Source: JACMLD01 sp044227095 (lineage in GTDB: Bacteria > Bacteroidota > Bacteroidia > Chitinophagales > Chitinophagaceae). Taken from it: DNA of 64,000 nucleotides. Made by a program: the position numbers and the translations under genes. This document shows positions 58,600 through 64,000 of the stretch, piece by piece. The notes under the pieces were generated by a model. That model searched no databases and was not told the origin of the DNA. It was given only the letters and a program-made list of their open reading frames with translations. Within the stretch, counting starts at the first letter, position 1. The number at the start of each line of letters is the position of its first letter. Location of the stretch: positions 4,154,001 through 4,218,000 of the forward strand of contig JBGAFV010000001.1 of the NCBI GenBank assembly GCA_044227095.1. Direction: 5' to 3'.

Positions 58600-60312
58600 A
58601 TGGGCATGAAATTAAAAACGAAATTATCCTTGGGCCTTATCTTTCTTTTTGTAATTATTCTTGTATTTGGGATACTTGGCCTGATTAGTATTAACCGCCT
58701 GGGCCGCGATGCGGACATGGTATTGAAGAACAACCACGAATCGCTTCTCTATTGCAACAATATGCTGAAAGCGCTTGAAACGATCAAAATAAATAAAGAT
58801 GCCGTTCAGCTTTTTAAAGACAATCTTATAAAACAGGAAAACAATATTACAGAGCCGGGTGAAAAAGAAGCAACACAGGAACTGCGTAAAAATTTTTCTG
58901 AGCTGCTTGTTAATCCGCTTGATTCAAGCAATTACCCTGAAATACGCCAGTCGCTTATACGCATCCAGGATCTGAATGAGCTTGCTATTCTACGCAAAAA
59001 CGATGCAGTGCAAAAAACAGCAGATAATGCAAGGTTCTGGCTTACGGTTACTTTTACCATTCTTACCTTAATCTCTTTTACATTTATTTTTAACCTGCCC
59101 GGCATTTTATCAGGCCCTATACAATCGCTTGCAGACGGTATTAAAGAGATTGCCAATAAAAATTACCGCAAACGCATTTATTTAAAACAGGATGATGAAT
59201 TTGGGGATCTCGCAAATGCATTTAACAGCATGGCTGAAAAACTTGATGAATACGAGAATAGCAATATTGCCCAGATGCAATTTGAAAAAAGCCGAATTGA
59301 AACCATTATCAACCAGATGAAAGACGGTATAATAGGACTGGATACCAAAAAAAATATTTTGTTTATAAATGTGGTTGCCCAAAACCTTCTTGGTGTTAAA
59401 GAAAAAGATGTTACTGGAAAGTATGCGCCAGACGTGGCCCTTAGCAATGATTTGATGCGAACATTGCTGCAGGAAGAACAAGAAAAAACAGACCTGAAGA
59501 TTTATGCAGACAGTAAAGAAAGTTATTTTAATAAAGATGTGCTGAGCGTAACAAGCAATGATGCAGTTATAGGAAATGTGATTGTATTACGAAACATAAC
59601 CCCTTTTCATGAACTGAATGAAGCAAAAACAAATTTTATAGCCACTGTTTCTCATGAATTGAAAACGCCCATTTCTGCTATCAAAATGAGTGCACAGTTG
59701 CTTACAGACAGGCGTGTAGGAAGTGTAAATACGGAGCAGCAGGAATTAATTAAAAGCATTAATGATGATGCAGAACGATTGTTAAAGATAACAGGCGAGT
59801 TGCTTAACATGTCGCAGGTAGAAACCGGCAACATACAATTGAAGATGCACGCAACTGCACCGTCAGCAATAATAGATCAGGCACTGCAGGCTGTTTCATT
59901 ACAGGCACAGCAAAAAAGAATACAACTGCATTTGCAGGTAGAAGAAAAACTTCCGCTTATTAACGCAGATGCCGAAAAAACATCGTGGGTATTGATTAAT
60001 TTCTTAACAAACGCTATTAAATATTCTCCTGAAGAAGCCGTAATTGAAGTAAAAGCGTTTACCAACAAAAGCCGTGTGCTGTTTACAGTGCTGGATCATG
60101 GAAAAGGAATAGAGGAAAAATATTTGCCACGTATTTTTGACCGCTACTTTAAAGTACCGGGCACACATGAGCGAAGCGGCACTGGTTTGGGTCTGGCCAT
60201 TTCAAAAGAATTTATAGAAGCACAAGGTGGCCGCATAGAAGTAAGCAGCATACCGGGCGAAGGAAGTATGTTTGGGTTTGATTTTCCTAAAAGTGATAAC
60301 TCTTTTTATTGA
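58600..60312 (+). CDS. Sensor histidine kinase, partner of the truncated KdpD
   Basis: 570 residues. Two membrane segments (LGLIFLFVIILVFGILGLIS and FWLTVTFTILTLISFTFIF) enclose a helical extracytoplasmic sensor of about 120 residues. HAMP (about 170-225), PAS (about 230-335), phosphoacceptor SHELKTPISAIK with His352, and HATPase with NAIKYSPEEA, HGKGIEEKYLPRIFDRYFK and GTGLGLAISKEF. Follows kdpD with one base between. No response regulator gene follows, so its partner is elsewhere or is one of the regulators in this window. The gene is convergent with the MFS gene, 2 bases apart. Confidence 0.9.
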   Translation: MGMKLKTKLSLGLIFLFVIILVFGILGLISINRLGRDADMVLKNNHESLLYCNNMLKALETIKINKDAVQLFKDNLIKQENNITEPGEKEATQELRKNFSELLVNPLDSSNYPEIRQSLIRIQDLNELAILRKNDAVQKTADNARFWLTVTFTILTLISFTFIFNLPGILSGPIQSLADGIKEIANKNYRKRIYLKQDDEFGDLANAFNSMAEKLDEYENSNIAQMQFEKSRIETIINQMKDGIIGLDTKKNILFINVVAQNLLGVKEKDVTGKYAPDVALSNDLMRTLLQEEQEKTDLKIYADSKESYFNKDVLSVTSNDAVIGNVIVLRNITPFHELNEAKTNFIATVSHELKTPISAIKMSAQLLTDRRVGSVNTEQQELIKSINDDAERLLKITGELLNMSQVETGNIQLKMHATAPSAIIDQALQAVSLQAQQKRIQLHLQVEEKLPLINADAEKTSWVLINFLTNAIKYSPEEAVIEVKAFTNKSRVLFTVLDHGKGIEEKYLPRIFDRYFKVPGTHERSGTGLGLAISKEFIEAQGGRIEVSSIPGEGSMFGFDFPKSDNSFY

Positions 60313-60314
60313 AC

Positions 60315-61673
60315 TTACAAATCTGTAATGGGTTTGTATTTTGGTACCAGCGATTTCATAATCGACCATGCAAGCAGATAAGAAACTGCGCAAATAGTAA
60401 ACATAATTGTATAACCGGTTTCTATATGCCCTAATGCTTTATAATGATCAAACAAGGCGCCACCAAGTTTAGACATAAACACACCACCGAGGCCACCGGC
60501 CATACCGCCAATGCCTACAACAGATCCTATTGCTCTCTTAGGGAACATGTCGGAAACAGTAGTGAATATATTTGCAGACCATGCCTGATGAGCAGAGGTA
60601 CCAATGCCAATTAAAAGAACAGGCACCCAGAAACTTATATAACCTAATGGCTGGGCTGCCAAAACAATCAATGGGAAAAGTGCAATTCTTAACATTGCTT
60701 TCATCCTTCCATCATATGCTTTGTACCCTTTCTTAATAAAATACATGGGCAACCATCCTCCAAAGACACTGCCCACCATTGATAAAGTATAAAGCACTGC
60801 CAATGGTATTACAATGGCTTTATCTACCATTCCATACTGTGCTTTCATGTAAGCGGGCAACCAGAAAAGAAAAAACCACCATACTCCGTCGGTCAGCAAC
60901 TTACCAACGGTAAATGCCCAAGTCTGCCGATAACCCAATAATTTAATCCACGATACTTTTTCACTACTTGTTTTTTCACTTTTTTCTTCCTCCCCACTAG
61001 TGATATAATTTAACTCTTCAGCTGAAAGGCGTTTTTGATTTTCCGGTTTTTCATAGTAATAAAGCCAGAAAATCAACCATATTATACCTATTCCGCCAAT
61101 TATAATAAAAGCAGTTTCCCAACCCCAGTTTACTCTTATCCATGGCACTGTAAGCGGGGCAAGAATAGCTCCGATATTTGTGCCAGAATTAAAGATGCCA
61201 GTTGCTAATGATCTTTCTTTCTTTGGAAAATACTCTGCTGTCGCTTTAATAGCAGAAGGAAAATTACCTGCTTCGCCAAATGCAAGCACCGCCCTGGAAA
61301 ACATAAAACCTAACACAGAAACAGAAAATGCGGTAATCCCCATCCATCCTAACACAGCAGTAAGTCCTTCGCCAATAGGAATAGCTAATGCATGAATGAT
61401 TGCACCCGCAGACCATATAATAATGGCAATGGAATACCCTTTTTTTGTACCAAGCTTATCAATAACACGCCCTGCAAACAACATTGAAAAGGCATAAACA
61501 AACTGAAAGACTGCTGTAATGTTGGCATAATCCGAATTGCTCCAGCTAAATTTTTCTGCAAGGTATGGTTGTAAAAGACTTAATACCTGCCTATCGAGAT
61601 AATTTACCGTAGTTGCTACAAAAAGTAGTGCGCAAATCGTCCAGCGGTACTTCCCAATCGTTGTTTGATTCAT
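60315..61673 (-). CDS. MFS transporter, hexuronate (ExuT) type
   Basis: 452 residues with 12 membrane segments. The ACS-family start WTICALLFVATTVNYLDRQVLSLL contains the NYLDR motif of hexuronate and tartrate carriers. GEAGNFPSAIKATAEYFPKKERSLATGIFNSGTNIGA and DGVWWFFLFWLPAYM are typical of ExuT-like proteins. It should import glucuronate or galacturonate by proton symport. Genes for KDPG aldolase and KDG kinase follow upstream, which supports uronate as substrate. Confidence 0.9.
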   Translation of the reverse strand: MNQTTIGKYRWTICALLFVATTVNYLDRQVLSLLQPYLAEKFSWSNSDYANITAVFQFVYAFSMLFAGRVIDKLGTKKGYSIAIIIWSAGAIIHALAIPIGEGLTAVLGWMGITAFSVSVLGFMFSRAVLAFGEAGNFPSAIKATAEYFPKKERSLATGIFNSGTNIGAILAPLTVPWIRVNWGWETAFIIIGGIGIIWLIFWLYYYEKPENQKRLSAEELNYITSGEEEKSEKTSSEKVSWIKLLGYRQTWAFTVGKLLTDGVWWFFLFWLPAYMKAQYGMVDKAIVIPLAVLYTLSMVGSVFGGWLPMYFIKKGYKAYDGRMKAMLRIALFPLIVLAAQPLGYISFWVPVLLIGIGTSAHQAWSANIFTTVSDMFPKRAIGSVVGIGGMAGGLGGVFMSKLGGALFDHYKALGHIETGYTIMFTICAVSYLLAWSIMKSLVPKYKPITDL

Positions 61674-61736
61674 TATGGCTTATTTAGAATAACTTGACGG
61701 CTTGCCTCACATTGCTCTCTGCAGAAGAAAGGTAAG

Positions 61737-62405
61737 TTACAACCCTGCTTTCACTTTATTAATGGTCTCAAAAACTTTTTTTGTTTCTGATTCTATTGTG
61801 GCATAATCTTTTTGCTCCATCAGCTTTTTGCTGATAAGCTTACTGCCCATGCCCACAGCGCAAACACCAGCTTTAAACCAACCCGAAATGTTTTCAGCAG
61901 TAGTGTCTACACCACCGGTTGGCATAAACAATAATTTTGGAAAGATGTCTTTAATGCTGCTGAGGTATTCTGGCCCAAGCATATTGCCGGGAAAAAGTTT
62001 AATGAATTTTATGCCGCTGTTTTCTGCAGCAATAATTTCAGAAGGCGTCATACAACCGGGTGCATAAAACACGTCTTTGCTATTGGCATAATCGGCTACT
62101 TCTTTTACAAAGCCAGGGCTTACAAGAAAATCTGCACCTGCAGCAATATAGCTTTCTGCAGTTTTAAGATCTTTCACAGTACCTATGCCAAGCAACAAGC
62201 CGGGCATTTCCGCATTGCGAACCTCAATAAGTTTTTTAAAATTTTTAAGTGCCGCTTCTCCCCTGTTGGTATATTCAACTGCTTTAACACCTGCTTTGTA
62301 AATAGCTTTTAATACTTCCACACTTACTGTTTCATCTGCATTAAAATACAAGGGTAACATACCCTGTTCAATAATTGCGGCTGTTGTCTGACTAATATTG
62401 CTCAT
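61737..62405 (-). CDS. eda: 2-Keto-3-deoxy-6-phosphogluconate (KDPG) aldolase
   Basis: 222 residues from the ATG at 62405 (MSNISQTTAAIIEQG), preferred to the frame opening at 62450. Class I aldolase splitting KDPG to pyruvate and glyceraldehyde 3-phosphate. GIGTVKDLKTAESYIAAGADFLVSPGF carries the family signature; the Schiff-base lysine lies in NSGIKFIKLFPGN; LLFMPTGGVDTTAENISGW is the phosphate-binding part. Uronate-derived KDG, phosphorylated by KdgK, is its substrate. Confidence 0.94.
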   Translation of the reverse strand: MSNISQTTAAIIEQGMLPLYFNADETVSVEVLKAIYKAGVKAVEYTNRGEAALKNFKKLIEVRNAEMPGLLLGIGTVKDLKTAESYIAAGADFLVSPGFVKEVADYANSKDVFYAPGCMTPSEIIAAENSGIKFIKLFPGNMLGPEYLSSIKDIFPKLLFMPTGGVDTTAENISGWFKAGVCAVGMGSKLISKKLMEQKDYATIESETKKVFETINKVKAGL

Positions 62406-62484
62406 AATTTCTTTTGAATTATTGATGTGTGATTGCTGATTTGTTTTCACCTTACACCTTACACCCTTTACCTCAGACCTTGCT

Positions 62485-62937
62485 CTATATTTTTACTTTA
62501 ATCACTAATTTTTGTATTGCTGCGTTGCCAATCATTGGCGCATGCACATCTTCTGGAAACAAAATAACAAACTGTCCGTTTGTTAACTGGAAATAAGTAT
62601 CGGGCTCATCTGTATATAACTGCACATCCTTTGCTTCATTATAACCGCCATTGGGCACAAGGCATTTTTCTCTCGGCTTCCAGCCAAAAGTCTCTACCCC
62701 GTTAATGCAAACCTGTATGTCGATGTGTTTATCGTGGCATTCAAATTTTGAAACTGATTCTTCAGCCGTCATTCCCTGTTTGTTTGAATATGCAGCTTTT
62801 AAATTATCTCCATCAATATCATATTTGCCGGGTTCAACTGCATTTAGATCAGTTTTGTTAATGTATTCAAACGCCTTTGCAAACAAAGGATGAACGCTAA
62901 AATATTTTGGTGCGTTTTTTATTGTATCTATTATCAT
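62485..62937 (-). CDS. YhcH/YjgK/YiaL (TabA-like) cupin protein
   Basis: 150 residues of the DUF386 beta-sandwich (cupin-like) family. ESVSKFECHDKHIDIQVCINGVE with metal-ligand histidines and glutamate, and ILFPEDVHAPMIG near the C-terminus, are typical. Members occur in sialate, uronate and other sugar operons and may be sugar epimerases or lyase helpers. It lies between the KDPG aldolase and KDG kinase genes. Confidence 0.88.
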   Translation of the reverse strand: MIIDTIKNAPKYFSVHPLFAKAFEYINKTDLNAVEPGKYDIDGDNLKAAYSNKQGMTAEESVSKFECHDKHIDIQVCINGVETFGWKPREKCLVPNGGYNEAKDVQLYTDEPDTYFQLTNGQFVILFPEDVHAPMIGNAAIQKLVIKVKI

Positions 62938-62992
62938 GTTCCTGTTTGTAAGATTTATTATTTTTTGTTACCAGCATTTGCTCTTTGGGCGT

Positions 62993-63019
62993 CATTATTG
63001 CGTCGCACACTTGAACTGT
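62993..63019 (-). repeat. Dispersed 27-bp repeat, copy D
   Basis: On the minus strand ACAGTTCAAGTG followed by TGCGACGCAATAATG. It is opposed to copy E at 63198-63224, so the two form an inverted pair about 230 bases across. Confidence 0.75.
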
Positions 63020-63197
63020 AAATCTTTTTTGATTTATGGTTTTAGTCTGACACCCTTCTAAATTCAACAAATTGCTGTTTCAAATTTTTAATATCACCCT
63101 TTCAGGGTTTGGTAATTCTCAAAATTATTTTTTGCTATATTAATGCCATCCCTTCGGCATTGAAACAAAGATCTATAAGACGTTCATTTGTATTACA

Positions 63198-63224
63198 TCA
63201 GCTGAAGTGAGTGACACAACAATG
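63198..63224 (+). repeat. Dispersed 27-bp repeat, copy E (diverged)
   Basis: TCAGCTGAAGTGAGTGACAC AACAATG: matches the family at both ends but has several changes in the core. It faces copy D in inverse orientation, with the two palindromes in between, like the ends of a small non-coding mobile element. Confidence 0.55.
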
Positions 63225-63295
63225 CTGCTATACATTCTACTGCTTGTTCACTAAAAATAAAAACTCCTGTTATTAAAATGCATTTCCGATCTAAG

Positions 63296-63320
63296 TTCCC
63301 CTCCAGGGGACAGGGGTTTA
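63296..63320 (+). repeat. GC-rich repeat at the kdgK stop codon
   Basis: TTCCCCTCCAGGGGACAGG then GGTTTA, of the same family as 14038-14064. Its last three bases (63318-63320) form the TAA stop of kdgK on the minus strand. Confidence 0.6.
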
Positions 63321-64000
63321 TCTTTGCACCCTTCCGCTTCCGTCACCTTTCATCAAATCTTTTACATCGCTTAATGTAGCATGGTTCAAATCTCCTGGTA
63401 TAGTATGTTTAATAGCAGAAGCTGCAACGCCAAATTCAGCTGCTTCGGGCATTGGCATACCTGTTACCAAGCCATAAATAAAACCGCTGGCAAAAGAATC
63501 GCCGCTACCAACACGATCTACAATGCGTACTTCATATTTTTTTGTGTGATAAAAATCCGTCCCATTATATACCAATGCACTCCAACCGTTATCGCTTGCG
63601 CTATGGCTTTCACGCAATGAAGACGCAATGTATTTAAACCCAAATTTCTCTTTCATTTGTTTAAACACATCCTTAAAACCATCGAGGTTTAGTTCACCTT
63701 TAGTAACATCTGTATCTTTTGCTTTAAAGCCGAGTGTTGTATCAGCATCTTCTTCGTTGCCTATGCAAACATCTACATACTGGCAAAGCTTTGTCATTAC
63801 TTCTCTTGCTTTTTCTTTACTCCAGAGTTTTTTGCGATAGTTGAGATCTATACTTGTTGTGATGCCTTTTGCTTTTGCAGCTTTAAGTGCTGCTTCTGTT
63901 AATGCTGCTGCCTTATCGCTTAATGCAGGTGTAATGCCTGTTGTATGAAACCAGCTAGCGCCTTCTAATATTTTATCAAAATCAAACTCTTTAATATCTA
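63318..64000 (-). CDS. kdgK: 2-Keto-3-deoxygluconate kinase, C-terminal part (cut by window edge)
   Basis: PfkB-family sugar kinase making KDPG from KDG. The frame is open to base 64000, giving 227 residues; the N-terminus lies beyond the window. Visible: ASWFHTTGITPALSD, SIDLNYRKKLWSKEKA, DVCIGNEEDADTTLGF, and the PfkB signature DRVGSGDSFASGFIYGL with the catalytic Asp. WF/NYR residues fit KDG kinases. It feeds the KDPG aldolase encoded downstream. The stop overlaps a GC-rich repeat. Confidence 0.92.
   Translation of the reverse strand, partial: DIKEFDFDKILEGASWFHTTGITPALSDKAAALTEAALKAAKAKGITTSIDLNYRKKLWSKEKAREVMTKLCQYVDVCIGNEEDADTTLGFKAKDTDVTKGELNLDGFKDVFKQMKEKFGFKYIASSLRESHSASDNGWSALVYNGTDFYHTKKYEVRIVDRVGSGDSFASGFIYGLVTGMPMPEAAEFGVAASAIKHTIPGDLNHATLSDVKDLMKGDGSGRVQR

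Larger units (their letters stand above)
62938..63317. other. Repeat-filled gap between kdgK and the YhcH gene
   Basis: 380 bases without a gene. It holds 27-bp repeat copies D and E, the palindromes ACCCTTTCAGGGT (63096-63108) and AATGCC-ATCCCTTC-GGCATT (63142-63161), and a GC-rich repeat at the kdgK stop. A promoter for yhcH-eda-MFS may be here but was not recognised. Confidence 0.5.

Noticed and set aside
1..64000. tRNA, rRNA, riboswitch or insertion sequence
   Set aside because: All gaps were read for cloverleaf ends, conserved riboswitch cores and transposase frames; none was found.

Overview
The window is AT-rich bacterial DNA from a member of the Bacteroidota, most likely the family Chitinophagaceae. 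The evidence is an OmpA protein with thrombospondin type-3 repeats, a Bacteroidota-style Nudix-type arabinose regulator, one promoter resembling the TTTG / TAnnTTTG class of this phylum, and intergenic GC-rich palindromes and word-like repeats of a kind common there. No rRNA, tRNA, CRISPR array, insertion sequence or prophage was seen. Almost every gene is intact; gltB (left edge) and kdgK (right edge) are cut by the window.

Region 1 (1-15.3 kb, minus strand): the start of gltB, an OmpA-family outer-membrane protein, then a complete branched-chain amino-acid block transcribed right to left as leuA-leuC-leuD-leuB, a leader region, ilvE-ilvD-ilvB-ilvN-ilvC, a strong terminator, and ilvA. The leuB-ilvE gap holds a 34-codon leader ORF with an uninterrupted Leu3-Val5-Ile3 run, followed by a strong intrinsic terminator and a possible competing antiterminator pairing. 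This looks like a classical ribosome-mediated attenuator and is the best regulatory find here.

Region 2 (15.5-24 kb): an unrecognised helical protein divergent from leuA; xylBA with a divergent AraC-type regulator and a palindrome between them; and a membrane protein / histidine kinase / LuxR-type response regulator group with a small unrecognised gene upstream.

Region 3 (24-39.7 kb, minus strand): an L-arabinose and arabinoside locus: galM, HAD phosphatase, araB, araD, GH27, araA, sodium/solute symporter, Nudix-type AraR-like regulator, GH51, GH127 and a Gfo/Idh/MocA oxidoreductase. These genes would release, import, isomerise, phosphorylate and epimerise arabinose into the pentose phosphate pathway, beside xylBA doing the same for xylose.

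Region 4 (39.9-50.2 kb): an export system (HlyD adaptor, TolC-like channel, ABC ATPase, two FtsX/MacB-like permeases) bracketed by two NtrC-type sigma-54 activators, one with an NtrY-like kinase. The divergent promoter carries a 24-bp near-perfect palindrome and a sigma-54-like -24/-12 element.

Region 5 (50.2-60.3 kb): a SemiSWEET transporter, an inner-membrane-anchored OmpA-domain protein, a long gene-poor stretch, then kdpFABC with an extra 27-residue membrane peptide in front of kdpF, a KdpD sensor-domain protein without a kinase domain, and a separate histidine kinase. No kdpE is present.

Region 6 (60.3-64 kb, minus strand): hexuronate-type MFS transporter, KDPG aldolase, YhcH/TabA-like protein and KDG kinase, the lower part of uronate/pectin breakdown.

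Across the window a 27-bp motif with the core GTGCGACGCAA recurs in intergenic DNA, one copy being split by a GC-rich hairpin. A second GC-rich repeat family has entered the 5' end of leuC and encodes part of a LeuC N-terminal extension.
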